DNA of 35,948 nt from assembly GCF_946478785.1 (NCBI RefSeq), contig NZ_CAMLDD010000036.1, positions 1-35,948 on the forward strand, written 5' to 3'. This DNA comes from an uncultured Flavobacterium sp. Lineage in GTDB: Bacteria; Bacteroidota; Bacteroidia; Flavobacteriales; Flavobacteriaceae. The notes under the pieces are model-generated. The model did not search any database, was not told where the DNA came from, and worked only from the letters and a program-made list of their open reading frames with translations. This document shows, piece by piece, positions 17,409 through 26,009 of this stretch (position 1 is the stretch's first letter; each line of letters opens with the position of its first letter). Position numbers and translations under genes: made by a program.

Positions 17409-17476
17409 TTTGTAATTATGTAATTTAGATTTTAGACTTTTTGAAAGGATTCGGCTAAAGCCTTTTTAGATGACTC

Positions 17477-17507
17477 AAAAAAAGCCCTCCAGCTAAAGCA
17501 GGAGGCT
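17477..17507 (-). terminator. Rho-independent terminator after panB
   Basis: On the minus strand AGCCTCC, a short loop segment (TGCTTTAGCT, itself GC..GC pairing) and GGAGGGCT form a stem with one bulged G, followed by seven T. It lies about 95 bases after the panB stop and before the pseudouridine synthase gene. The same type of GC-rich hairpin is a common intergenic element in Flavobacterium, so a repeat origin is possible. Confidence 0.7.
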
Positions 17508-17521
17508 ATTCAATTTCAAAA

Positions 17522-17599
17522 CCTTTGAACCTTGTTTCTTTGAATCTTGTACCTAAAAAAACTTAGAATCTTAGCAACTCAGATCCTTAGTGTCTTAGC
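17522..17599. repeat. Degenerate short tandem repeats (CTTTGAA.CTT and CTTAG units)
   Basis: The first half has two similar 15-base units (CTTTGAACCTTGTTT and CTTTGAATCTTGTAC). The second half has four CTTAG cores spaced 8, 17 and 8 bases apart (17562-17599). It lies between the panB stop and the terminator hairpin. No gene is present. Confidence 0.6.
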
Positions 17600-17600
17600 A

Positions 17601-18419
17601 TTAATACTGTTCCTTCTCACTAGGAAAATCACTCGATTTCACATCCGTTACATATTGTCCAATGGCAGAAGTCATCTCCTCATAAAGGTTTAGATAACGG
17701 CGCAGGAAACGCGGACTGAATTCATTGTTCATTCCCAACATATCATGAATGACCAAAACTTGTCCGTCAACACCTCCGCCCGCGCCAATCCCGATAACGG
17801 GAATCGAAATACTTTTGGCTACTTTTTCGGCTAAATCAGCCGGAATTTTTTCTAAAACAACTGCAAAACAGCCAATTTTTTCAAGCATTTGGGCATCTTC
17901 TATTAGTTTCTCAGCTTCCTCTTCTTCTTTGGCACGAACAGTGTAGGTTCCAAATTTATAGATAGATTGTGGAGTCAGCCCCAGGTGTCCCATTACCGGA
18001 ATTCCTGCATTTAATATTTTTTTGATTGATTCTTTAATTTCTTTTCCGCCTTCCAGTTTTACCGCATGGCCACCACTTTCTTTCATGATTCTGATGGCAG
18101 AACGCAAAGCTTCTTTAGGGTCAGACTGGTAACTTCCAAAAGGTAAATCAACTACAACCAAGGCTCTTTCTGTTGCACGAACAACCGAGGAAGCATGATA
18201 AATCATCTGGTCCAAAGTAATTGGAAGGGTTGTTTCATGACCGGCCATTACATTCGAAGCTGAATCTCCTACTAAAATTACATCAACACCTGCTGTATCA
18301 ACAATTTTTGCCATCGTAAAATCGTAAGCCGTTAACATAGAAATTTTTTCTCCGTGACTTTTCATTTCAATTAAAGACTTGGTAGTGATTCTTTTATAAT
18401 CTTTTTTTGCTGTTGACAT
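17601..18419 (-). CDS. panB: 3-methyl-2-oxobutanoate hydroxymethyltransferase (ketopantoate hydroxymethyltransferase)
   Basis: The 272-residue protein matches PanB throughout. It transfers the methylene group of 5,10-methylene-THF to 2-oxoisovalerate, the first committed step of pantothenate synthesis. Visible key residues are Asp52 (VGDS) and Asp91 ([10 protein letters not shown]) for the metal, Lys121 and Glu123 (AVKLEGG), GHLGLTPQ, and the general base Glu190 (VVLEKIP). It has a 5' gap of 85 bases with a TAATTTTG -7-type box. The next gene downstream is an RluA-type synthase. panC and panD are not in the window. Confidence 0.95.
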   Translation of the reverse strand: MSTAKKDYKRITTKSLIEMKSHGEKISMLTAYDFTMAKIVDTAGVDVILVGDSASNVMAGHETTLPITLDQMIYHASSVVRATERALVVVDLPFGSYQSDPKEALRSAIRIMKESGGHAVKLEGGKEIKESIKKILNAGIPVMGHLGLTPQSIYKFGTYTVRAKEEEEAEKLIEDAQMLEKIGCFAVVLEKIPADLAEKVAKSISIPVIGIGAGGGVDGQVLVIHDMLGMNNEFSPRFLRRYLNLYEEMTSAIGQYVTDVKSSDFPSEKEQY

Positions 18420-18484
18420 TGATACTTTTTTAGTTTTTTTGAATAGTTTTTAAAGTGATTTTCTTTAAAACGAAATTTTTCCCG

Positions 18485-18512
18485 CAAAATTAAGCAATAT
18501 TATACTAACAAT
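18485..18512 (-). promoter_or_regulatory. Candidate panB promoter (Bacteroidota type)
   Basis: On the minus strand TAATTTTG (plus bases 18485-18492) matches the TAnnTTTG -7 consensus. A TTG (18509-18511) lies 16 bases upstream as a possible -33 element, slightly close to the usual spacing. It lies 66 bases before the panB ATG and overlaps the 3' end of sdaA. Confidence 0.4.
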
Positions 18513-19932
18513 CTGCCATATTAACCGCAATTGCCAATCCTCCTTCAGAGGTTTCTTTGTATTTTGAGTTCATGTCTTTTGCTGTTTGCCACATTGTATT
18601 GACAACTTTGTCTAAGGGTACTTTTGCATTTTTGGAGTCTGTTTCTAAAGCTAATTCGGCTGCATTTATGGCTTTGATGGCACCCATTGTATTTCTTTCT
18701 ATACACGGAATCTGAACTAATCCGCCAATCGGATCACAGGTTAAACCAAGATGATGTTCCATTGCAATTTCTGCCGCCATTAAAACCTGTGCAGAAGTGC
18801 CGCCCATCAATTCGCAAAGTGCCGCCGCAGCCATCGATGACGAAACGCCAATCTCTGCCTGACAGCCTCCCATTGCAGCAGAAATAGTAGATCCTTTTTT
18901 GAAAATACTTCCAATTTCGCCGGCAACCATCAAAAATTGTTTGATTTCCTTTTCGCCGGCATTATGGTTTTCAATTACCAGATAATACATTAATACGGAC
19001 GGAATAACGCCTGCGCTTCCGTTTGTAGGTGCAGTAACCACACGGCCTAAAGAAGCGTTGACTTCATTCACGGCAAGTGCAAAACAACTAACCCATTTTA
19101 AGATTTGACGAAATTTCACTTCCGTTTTTCTGATTTCTTCCAGCCAGGATTGCGGATCATTATAATTTGACAAACCAATTAAATTCTGATGCATATCAAA
19201 AGCCCTCCTGCGAACATTTAAGCCGCCGGGCAAAATGCCTTCAGAATGACAGCCAATATACATGCATTCTAACATCGTATGCCAGATACGCATTAATTCT
19301 GAATGGATTTCTTCCTCAGGTCGCATTGATTTTTCGTTTTCATACACAATCTCTGATACCTTCTTATTCTCGTCTATGCAATATTTCAACAGATCATTTG
19401 CATTATCGATCATAAATGGAAAGGCACATTTTATCTCCTCTTTTATTTTGGCATTGGTACGTTCTTCTTTAATTACAAAGCCTCCTCCGATAGAATAAAA
19501 AGTAGATTTATATTCTGTATCATCGGCTTTATAAGCTGTAAATTTTAAACCATTTGCGTGGAAAGGGAGAAAGTCCTTATTGAAAACAATGTCCTGAAGA
19601 AAGTAAAACGGAATTGCAATCTGGTTGCCCAAAATAATCTCATTTTTGTCTTGGATAGTTTTGATAATACCTGCAATATTTTCTACTGGAATATATTCCG
19701 GATCCTGACCGCTTAACCCCAGCATAACAGCTAGATCAGTGGCATGACCTTTACCGGTTAATGAAAGTGAACCATATAGGTCAATCCTTACCCTGGTAAT
19801 CTCTTCTAATATAGATTGGTTTTTTAACTCTTCTAAAAAACGTTCAGCTGCCCGCCAGGGGCCAAGTGTATGCGAACTCGATGGCCCAACCCCGATTTTA
19901 AGCATATCAAAAACAGAGATACATTCTACCAT
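18505..19932 (-). CDS. sdaA: L-serine dehydratase, iron-sulfur type, single chain
   Basis: The 475-residue enzyme deaminates L-serine to pyruvate and ammonia using a [4Fe-4S] cluster. The N-terminal regulatory part starts [20 protein letters not shown]. The catalytic part contains [32 protein letters not shown] and [12 protein letters not shown]. Cluster cysteines are Cys357, Cys399 and Cys410, and their spacing of 42 and 11 agrees with the characterised single-chain enzymes. Alpha and beta parts are fused, as in E. coli SdaA. On the minus strand a TATCTTTG box lies about 20 bases before the ATG. Confidence 0.96.
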   Translation of the reverse strand: MVECISVFDMLKIGVGPSSSHTLGPWRAAERFLEELKNQSILEEITRVRIDLYGSLSLTGKGHATDLAVMLGLSGQDPEYIPVENIAGIIKTIQDKNEIILGNQIAIPFYFLQDIVFNKDFLPFHANGLKFTAYKADDTEYKSTFYSIGGGFVIKEERTNAKIKEEIKCAFPFMIDNANDLLKYCIDENKKVSEIVYENEKSMRPEEEIHSELMRIWHTMLECMYIGCHSEGILPGGLNVRRRAFDMHQNLIGLSNYNDPQSWLEEIRKTEVKFRQILKWVSCFALAVNEVNASLGRVVTAPTNGSAGVIPSVLMYYLVIENHNAGEKEIKQFLMVAGEIGSIFKKGSTISAAMGGCQAEIGVSSSMAAAALCELMGGTSAQVLMAAEIAMEHHLGLTCDPIGGLVQIPCIERNTMGAIKAINAAELALETDSKNAKVPLDKVVNTMWQTAKDMNSKYKETSEGGLAIAVNMADC

Positions 19933-20235
19933 TATCCAATTTTTTATTAAACAAAGATAATTGAATAATGCAAAGAAGTTTCGCTATTATTTGTTAATGT
20001 TGCACTTTTGTTAAAAAATATATTAAATATTAAAGATTTGTCAATGAAATAAAATTAATTGCTTAATGCAGGACTTTAATAAAATAGTTCGGTCATTTTA
20101 GGTATTTTTGTATCGAAAGAAACTGAAATTAATGTTTTTTTGGGTAGTCGAATAAATTTGAGATTGGATTTATAATTTGAATTTCGGCAATGTCTTTTGA
20201 GCAGTTGATAAAATAAAGCAGATAAAAAACACGAC
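19933..20235. other. Divergent promoter region between sdaA and the antiporter gene
   Basis: These 303 bases hold no supported gene; an antisense frame at 20076-20399 lacks any recognisable content. On the minus strand TATCTTTG (plus 19952-19959) is a plausible -7 box for sdaA. On the plus strand TATTTTTG (20103-20110) is a plausible -7 box for the antiporter, leaving a leader of about 120 bases. Good -33 partners were not found for either. Confidence 0.4.
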
Positions 20236-22383
20236 ATGATAGAATTTTTCAGGCATTTAATACATGAATTTGAATTGCCACTTAGCAATCCAGTATTGAT
20301 TTTTTCGTTGATACTATTCATTATTTTATTATCACCTATTTTACTGAAAAAAATTAATATTCCCGGAATTATTGGTTTGATTATTTCAGGTGTTGTCATA
20401 GGTCCTCATGGACTTAATATTTTGGCTAAAAATTCTGCAGTCGATTTGTTTTCAACTATAGGATTACTTTATATTATGTTTATTGCGGGTTTAGAACTTG
20501 ATATGAATGAGTTCAAGGCCAATAAAAATAAAAGTTTGTTATTCGGCTTTTTTACCTTTATTTTTCCACTTACAATTGGATTCCCTGTTTGTTTTTATCT
20601 ATTACAATACGATTTTAATGCCAGTTTTTTAACAGCAAGTATGTTTGCAACCCATACTCTGGTTGCTTATCCTATTGTGAGTAAGTTAGGGATTGCAAAA
20701 AACCAGGCTGTCGCGATAACCGTAGGAGGAACGATTTTGACTGATACAGCTGTTTTGATTATTTTGGCGGTAATTATGGGAAGCAGTGAGGGAAATTTAA
20801 ACCAGGCTTTCTGGATTAAATTAGGGGTTTCGTTGGCGATTTTTTCAGCAATTATGTTTTTATTGATTCCAAGAATTGCTAAATGGTTCTTTAAAAAGTT
20901 GGAAAGTGAAAAACATGCCCATTATATTTTTGTGCTTTCAGTCGTTTTTTTTGCTGCATTTTTAGCTGAGGTAGCAGGAGTGGAGCCTATCATTGGTGCC
21001 TTTGTTGCCGGTCTGGCTTTAAATCCGCTAATCCCGCATTCATCGGCTTTAATGAACAGGATTGAATTTATTGGTAATTCATTATTCATTCCGTTTTTTC
21101 TTATTTCTGTCGGAATGCTGGTAGATGTAAGTGTAATATTAAGCGGTCCGACAGCTCTAATTGTGGCTGGAACACTGAGTGTTGTGGCTATTTTTGGGAA
21201 ATGGATTGCGGCATTTTTTACTCAGATCGTTTTTAAATATACGAAAACCGAAAGGCAATTAATTTTCGGACTAAGCGGTGCTCACGCAGCAGCAACTCTG
21301 GCCGTTATTTTAGTTGGGTTTAAAGCAAAAATCCTTGATGAAAATATATTAAACGGAACGATTATTTTAATATTGGTTACCTGTATCGTGGCTTCTTTTG
21401 CTACTGAAAAAGCAGCTAAAAAAATTGCAATCTGCGAGGAAGAAGTTTCTCCAGGAGATGCCACAAAGAATCAGATCTTAGATGAACACATTTTGATTCC
21501 GCTGGCAAAAACATCTGCAACAGAGCCTTTATTGGATTTTGCACTTTTGATAAAAGATAAAAAATCTGCCAATCCGGTAACTTTATTAACCATTGTCCCG
21601 AATAACGATCAGGCTGAAATTAATATTTTAAAGTACCAAAAAGCGGTTGATAAATTTATCATTCAAGGATCTGCTTCTGAAATAAAAATTAATACAATTG
21701 CAAGAATAGACCATAACCCCGCAAGTGGAATTGCACGCACCTCTAAGGAAATCATGTCGGATATTGTGATTATTGGATGGCCAAGAAAAACCGGCTTTCT
21801 GGACAAAATTTTTGGGGAAAATGTAGACTCTATTATCAATAACGTAGATAAAACCTTGTTTATCTGCAGGTTTCAAAAAACATTTATTGAAGAAAAAAGA
21901 TTGGTTTTTATTTGTCCACCTTTTTCTGAAAGAGGAATTGGATTTCCTCCGCTCATCCAAAAAATATGCAGGTTATCGCAGGAATTAAGTACTCAGATTG
22001 TGATTTACGCAGAGTATAAAACACATCAGTCCATTCAGCAAATAGCAAATACTCTTAAACTGAATGCCAAATTAGGTTTTAAAAGCATTCTTGATTGGGA
22101 TGATTTTGAAGCTATTTCAGATGAAATAAAACCAACTGATTTGATTGTGTTTAATTTATCCAGAAAAGGATCAATTTCTTACCAGTCAATCTTTGATAAA
22201 TTGCCCCAGAAATTTGAAAAATCATTCAGTGAAAACAATCTTATTTTAGTTTATCCGCAAGACGACAATAAAGTAACTTCTATGGATGCATATGAAGATT
22301 TTACCGCAGCTCCATTAACAAAAGGTCTTGAAGCGATTGAGCAAATAAGTAAAGGCTTAGGGAATATTTTGAAAAAAGGATAA
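20236..22383 (+). CDS. Cation:proton antiporter (CPA2/KefB-like) with C-terminal USP-like domains
   Basis: The 715-residue protein has 12 or so membrane helices to about residue 400. CPA2 motifs include a GPHGLNIL loop, LYIMFIAGLELD, an ATHTLVAYPIVSKLG segment, GGTILTDTAVLI with the Asp expected in the ion site, and EPIIGAFVAGLALN. Residues ~415-715 are cytosolic and resemble two universal-stress-type domains (ILIPLAKTSATEPLLDFAL; SDIVIIGWPRK). It likely exchanges Na+ or K+ for H+. Its 3' end is 5 bases from the convergent 2H phosphoesterase gene. Confidence 0.92.
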   Translation: MIEFFRHLIHEFELPLSNPVLIFSLILFIILLSPILLKKINIPGIIGLIISGVVIGPHGLNILAKNSAVDLFSTIGLLYIMFIAGLELDMNEFKANKNKSLLFGFFTFIFPLTIGFPVCFYLLQYDFNASFLTASMFATHTLVAYPIVSKLGIAKNQAVAITVGGTILTDTAVLIILAVIMGSSEGNLNQAFWIKLGVSLAIFSAIMFLLIPRIAKWFFKKLESEKHAHYIFVLSVVFFAAFLAEVAGVEPIIGAFVAGLALNPLIPHSSALMNRIEFIGNSLFIPFFLISVGMLVDVSVILSGPTALIVAGTLSVVAIFGKWIAAFFTQIVFKYTKTERQLIFGLSGAHAAATLAVILVGFKAKILDENILNGTIILILVTCIVASFATEKAAKKIAICEEEVSPGDATKNQILDEHILIPLAKTSATEPLLDFALLIKDKKSANPVTLLTIVPNNDQAEINILKYQKAVDKFIIQGSASEIKINTIARIDHNPASGIARTSKEIMSDIVIIGWPRKTGFLDKIFGENVDSIINNVDKTLFICRFQKTFIEEKRLVFICPPFSERGIGFPPLIQKICRLSQELSTQIVIYAEYKTHQSIQQIANTLKLNAKLGFKSILDWDDFEAISDEIKPTDLIVFNLSRKGSISYQSIFDKLPQKFEKSFSENNLILVYPQDDNKVTSMDAYEDFTAAPLTKGLEAIEQISKGLGNILKKG

Positions 22384-22388
22384 GGTCA

Positions 22389-23078
22389 TTAAAAAGACTT
22401 TAGATAAAGATCACACAGATTAATAGTGTTTTCTTCACGCTGATACCAGTCATTATAAACCAATTCAATCTTTTCAACCGTAAATTTCCCAAAAGCATGG
22501 TTCCTGAATTTCTCAATGACTTTTATTAGTTTGGCAGGATTTTTTAATTTTTTCTGAAAACGCATCACTGTAGAATGGGCTGTGCTGATACTATAACGGC
22601 TGTCGATACTCTGTGTTAAGGATGAATTTTTGAAATTATCACGAAGCTTGTCCCGCAGAACATTTAATGAATCATCAGATATAAAACCCTGAATCATTAT
22701 GGCTGAAGGCGACAACGTAACACCCCGATACTCAATCTCAATTTTATTTATATCTACGAGGCTCTTTTCAATGATTTCAACATATGCTGATGTAGAAAAT
22801 TCATCCAAAGTAAATCCTTCTGTACACGATATAATAGACATAATGGTTATATGAATATCAGCGTTGGGATAATAGTACTGCTCTGGTTCTGTTTTTTTTA
22901 ATTCTTGTATAAACAGCTGTATATTGTCCTTGATTTCTTTGGTGGGACGAGCAAGCAAGGTGATACCAAATCTTTTATCTGAATCGTCATTAATTTTAGG
23001 GTCTATTGTATAATTTTCAGATAGAATGAGTTTTGATGATGTTTTGAAAAGCTCATTATAATGTTCAGATAAATTCAT
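22389..23078 (-). CDS. 2H phosphoesterase superfamily (LigT-like) protein
   Basis: The 229-residue protein contains two HxT motifs: DIHITIMS (His76, Thr78) and TAHSTVMRF (His168, Thr170). This is the hallmark of the 2H phosphoesterase fold, whose members hydrolyse 2',3'-cyclic or 2'-5' linked nucleotide bonds. Spacing of 92 residues between motifs is in the range of LigT-type proteins. The N-terminal RFGITLLARP strand and the C-terminal region fit this fold. It is the last gene of an apparent operon from 24657. Substrate cannot be deduced. Relatives are sometimes labelled mutarotase, which the motifs do not support. Confidence 0.8.
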   Translation of the reverse strand: MNLSEHYNELFKTSSKLILSENYTIDPKINDDSDKRFGITLLARPTKEIKDNIQLFIQELKKTEPEQYYYPNADIHITIMSIISCTEGFTLDEFSTSAYVEIIEKSLVDINKIEIEYRGVTLSPSAIMIQGFISDDSLNVLRDKLRDNFKNSSLTQSIDSRYSISTAHSTVMRFQKKLKNPAKLIKVIEKFRNHAFGKFTVEKIELVYNDWYQREENTINLCDLYLKSF

Positions 23079-23084
23079 ATTTGA

Positions 23085-23462
23085 TTATTTATTTTTTACT
23101 TTTTCAAGATTTTCCTGTACTCTGAATTTTACAATTTTGGTGATTAAATCGAAAGGCATTGGCTGGTTTAAAGGGAATTGTACAGAACCTTTGCCTGATT
23201 TATATTTTGAAAGTGCCTCTTTAAATTCTGAATGGCCGCTTGGCAATGCGTAAAGACCAATATGATTTTTATATGCGGCAAAATAAACAACGATTCCGTT
23301 TTGTTCAAAAGCAGGCATCGAATAACTGATTTTTTCTTTGGCATCAGGAGCAGCTTTTTGAATAGTCATTCTGATTTTTTCTAAAATTTCCTGAACATCA
23401 TTTGGAAAACCACCAATGTATTCATCAATATTTGCAGGTTTTGGAATGGGAATAGCTGTCAT
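23085..23462 (-). CDS. DUF1801 (YdhG-like) small protein
   Basis: The 125-residue protein starts TAIPIPKPANIDEYIGGFP and carries the domain pattern KIRMTIQKAAPDAKEKISYSMPAF, YFAAYKNHIGLYA and GKGSVQFPLNQPMPFDLI. This family has a compact fold related to iron-binding frataxin-like proteins, but its function is not established. It has a 6-base gap to the phosphoesterase gene and 21 bases to the SRPBCC gene. Confidence 0.85.
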   Translation of the reverse strand: MTAIPIPKPANIDEYIGGFPNDVQEILEKIRMTIQKAAPDAKEKISYSMPAFEQNGIVVYFAAYKNHIGLYALPSGHSEFKEALSKYKSGKGSVQFPLNQPMPFDLITKIVKFRVQENLEKVKNK

Positions 23463-23483
23463 GACAATTTATTTTCAGAATGA

Positions 23484-23951
23484 TTAACTGAGACCTTGTG
23501 GAAATCTGTCTAATACTAAATTCAATTGAATCTGATGTTCTAAAAAAGCTTTGGCTCCTGCTAAAACCAAGGTAAATCCTTCTGTAGAATTTCGAACTTC
23601 GGAAAGTATTTTATCAGCTTCTCCCTGAAAATTAGAATTGGTAATGCTCACAAAAGTTTCTTTTTCATTCAAAGGATTGAAAACCCATTCAACAATGGTT
23701 TCTTCATCTTTATTTCCCCATTCAATTACAATCCGTTTGTTTTTTTCTATTACTTTGGTTAAAACGGTAAGCGAAAAACCATACATCTCCCAGGTCCATA
23801 CAGTCGATTTTCCTTCTTCTAATTTGTCCGATCCTTTGGTAAACCAAAATTTGCTTGTAATTTCAGGATCAATAAATGCCTGAAAAACTTCTGATACGGG
23901 CTTTCTGATCAGCATTTCGGCTTTTGCAAAATTATTATTTACTGTTGCCAT
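23484..23951 (-). CDS. SRPBCC/AHSA1-type protein
   Basis: The 155-residue protein has the START-like helix-grip pattern: AEMLIRKPVSEVFQAFIDP, then TSKFWFTKGSDKLEEG, WTWEMYG and WVFNPL. It belongs to the activator of Hsp90 ATPase homologue group. Such proteins bind small hydrophobic molecules or act as chaperone partners. No ligand can be named. Start codon is well placed 19 bases after the DUF2490 stop. Confidence 0.85.
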   Translation of the reverse strand: MATVNNNFAKAEMLIRKPVSEVFQAFIDPEITSKFWFTKGSDKLEEGKSTVWTWEMYGFSLTVLTKVIEKNKRIVIEWGNKDEETIVEWVFNPLNEKETFVSITNSNFQGEADKILSEVRNSTEGFTLVLAGAKAFLEHQIQLNLVLDRFPQGLS

Positions 23952-23970
23952 ATTTACAGATTTTGAAATG

Positions 23971-24657
23971 TTATTTACTGCTGCTAAAAGGTATATTGTT
24001 ATAAATTACAATTTGAAATTGATTACGTCCTGTTTTTTCCTGAATTTGTCTCATAAAACCTGCTTCAACCCTGAAATTCTTGTTAATCACATAACCTAAT
24101 GCTCCATATACACGATCGCGGTCAAAAGTTGGTGATTCTGCATTAAGGAAAATTTCATTGTAAGCCGAAATATAAAACGCTTTGTCTTCCAATTTAGGCT
24201 TATTTAGAGGAACATTCAAAGCTAAGAAATAACGAAAACGCATTTTAAAATCATCTTCTAAAAAACGTTCCTCAACTCGATAGCGGTGCTGCAAATAAAA
24301 TCTGCCAAAATTCTGGCGTGTTATAAATTGCTGATAGATACGATGCTCGTTATTTTGTGCCTTATCATCTGTTCCGGCTATGTAATTTTGTGAATTAATA
24401 AAACCGTAACCTAATAAGATATTATTATTGTTTTCAGTCAGGTTATATCCAATTCCCGTTCTTAATAATAATTGTTGTGTATCACCGGCAAAATTATAAT
24501 TTCGATATTGTACTTCGTTATGCCAGTTCCATTTTTTGTCTATAGCCTGATTTCCAAAATAAATAAACCAGTTACCCGTATCCGTTTTTTGAGCGTTAGT
24601 AAAATTTGTAAATAAAATAAAGGTTAATAAAAGATAACAGGCTTTAAAATGTTTCAT
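23971..24657 (-). CDS. DUF2490 outer-membrane beta-barrel protein
   Basis: The 228-residue protein has a signal peptide with cleavage after FTNAQ. The mature part is a series of amphipathic beta strands with the DUF2490 pattern (NWFIYFGNQAIDKKWNWHNEVQYR, then LRTGIGYNL and YQQFITRQNFGRFYLQHRYR), ending in a strand with terminal aromatic/hydrophobic alternation. It is probably a small outer-membrane beta-barrel. Function is unknown. It heads the group of four minus-strand genes that ends at 22389. Confidence 0.85.
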   Translation of the reverse strand: MKHFKACYLLLTFILFTNFTNAQKTDTGNWFIYFGNQAIDKKWNWHNEVQYRNYNFAGDTQQLLLRTGIGYNLTENNNNILLGYGFINSQNYIAGTDDKAQNNEHRIYQQFITRQNFGRFYLQHRYRVEERFLEDDFKMRFRYFLALNVPLNKPKLEDKAFYISAYNEIFLNAESPTFDRDRVYGALGYVINKNFRVEAGFMRQIQEKTGRNQFQIVIYNNIPFSSSK

Positions 24658-24758
24658 TTTGTAATAGATAAAATTTCAGATTTTTTTTTTGGAACGACAA
24701 GATAAGAAAGTTATTCTGGAAATTATGTTAAAAATAGAATTCAGACAGGCAAAAAAAA

Positions 24759-25340
24759 TCAGACTTCTTCCTTATCAATCCATTTTCCAACTGTTGGAGC
24801 TGTATAATTATTCATTTTGTACAATAAGTCATCAATGTTGTTGCTTACCAAAAGCATTTGCTGATTGATTTCTTTCAGAAAGCCTTTTTCAACCATGACT
24901 TCTGTCAATTGTACAAGGGAATCATAAAAACCATTAATATTCAAAATAGCGATTGGCTTTTTATGAAGTCCTAATTGAGCCCAGGTAATCATTTCGAAAA
25001 GTTCTTCCAGCGTTCCAAAGCCACCCGGAAGTGCAATAACGCCATCGCACAAATCATTCATTTTGGTTTTCCTTTCATGCATGCTTTCAACCAAAATAAG
25101 TTCGGTTAAGCCCTGATGTGCAATCTCTTTTGATCTCAAAAAATTAGGCAGGACACCAATTACTTTTCCACCTTTGCTTAATACAGCATCTGCTACGGCT
25201 CCCATGAGTCCAACATTGGCGCCGCCATAAACCAACTCGATATTTTGTTTTGCCAATGTTTCGCCAAGTAAAGCTGCCTGCTCTTTGTAGATTTCTTCAG
25301 TACCAAAACTCGATCCGCAAAAGACTGTTATTCTTTTCAT
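24759..25340 (-). CDS. LOG-family protein (TIGR00730, cytokinin riboside phosphoribohydrolase-like)
   Basis: The 193-residue protein begins MKRITVFCGSSFGTEEIYK, has GGANVGLMGAVADAVL and ends its core with PGGFGTLEELFEMITWAQLG, the family signature motif. Members cleave the N-glycosidic bond of nucleoside 5'-monophosphates (AMP or cytokinin nucleotides). It is cytosolic. An in-tandem TTAAGGG tract occupies the leader just upstream of the ATG. Confidence 0.9.
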   Translation of the reverse strand: MKRITVFCGSSFGTEEIYKEQAALLGETLAKQNIELVYGGANVGLMGAVADAVLSKGGKVIGVLPNFLRSKEIAHQGLTELILVESMHERKTKMNDLCDGVIALPGGFGTLEELFEMITWAQLGLHKKPIAILNINGFYDSLVQLTEVMVEKGFLKEINQQMLLVSNNIDDLLYKMNNYTAPTVGKWIDKEEV

Positions 25341-25359
25341 TTTTTTTAGAATTTAAGGT

Positions 25360-25414
25360 TTAAGGGTTAAGGGTTAAGGGTTAAGGGTTAAGGGTTAAGG
25401 GTTAAGGGTTAAGG
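25360..25414. repeat. Heptanucleotide tandem repeat (TTAAGGG), about 7.9 copies
   Basis: Seven perfect copies of TTAAGGG (25360-25408) and a six-base partial copy follow an imperfect copy at 25353-25359. The tract lies 19-74 bases before the ATG of the LOG-family gene, on its template side, and after the stop of the GNAT gene transcribed toward it. A tract of this kind tends to vary in copy number, which could alter promoter spacing or mRNA leader length. Confidence 0.95.
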
Positions 25415-25459
25415 TTGTGAATTAAGTGACTTGCTTTTTTACCTAATAACTTCTGACTC

Positions 25460-25993
25460 TTAACTCCTAACTTTAATTAATTCGTATTCAAAATGAGGTA
25501 AATCAACACCATTATGCGGAAAAATCATTTCGTTTATTTTTATTGCACCCAATTTTAAAACTGCTTTTTGTGAACGAAAATTTTCTGCACCTACGTGAAA
25601 AAGTATAGCATCGACATTCTGAAAAGCATAATCGATGAGTAATTCTTTTGTGGATTGGTTGTAGAGGCCTCCCCAAAATTTTCTGCCTATGAAGGTATAT
25701 CCAATTCCCACATTAGATTTTTCGGGATTGTAATCATAGAATCGGGTAGTGCCTATTACTTCGTTTGTTTTATTGTCCAAAATTAAAAAGGCTCCCTTCG
25801 AACTTATGGCAGCTTCAAAAAAAGTTTTAAAAACATCTTTTTGATATCGGTCTTTAATAGGATGTTGTTCCCAGATTAAAGGATCGGATGCCACTTCATA
25901 AAGTGCTTCAAAATGATCTTCCTGAAGCGGAATTAATTTAATGATTTCATTTTCTAAATTTTCTGGTTGTAAATCGAAATTTGATACAGTCAT
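25460..25993 (-). CDS. GNAT-family N-acetyltransferase
   Basis: The 177-residue protein fits the RimJ/RimL-type acetyltransferases: ENEIIKLIPLQEDHFEALYEVASDP at the start, VIGTTRFYDYNP and NVGIGYTFIGRKFWGG for the acetyl-CoA binding loop, and a closing VLKLGAIKINE segment. It probably transfers an acetyl group to a protein N-terminus or small amine. It lies 16 bases downstream of the lactonase gene and likely shares its transcript. Confidence 0.85.
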   Translation of the reverse strand: MTVSNFDLQPENLENEIIKLIPLQEDHFEALYEVASDPLIWEQHPIKDRYQKDVFKTFFEAAISSKGAFLILDNKTNEVIGTTRFYDYNPEKSNVGIGYTFIGRKFWGGLYNQSTKELLIDYAFQNVDAILFHVGAENFRSQKAVLKLGAIKINEMIFPHNGVDLPHFEYELIKVRS

Positions 25994-26009
25994 TTTAAGA
26001 GTTTTTTAT

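Noticed and set aside
20076..20399. 107-codon minus-strand frame before the antiporter gene
   Set aside because: It overlaps the antiporter start and probable promoter, has no recognisable motif, and its residue pattern mirrors the antisense of the membrane region.
25353..25414. Telomere-like TTAAGGG tract
   Set aside because: It is a short internal tract in a bacterial leader. It resembles telomeric repeats only by composition, and nothing else suggests a linear end.
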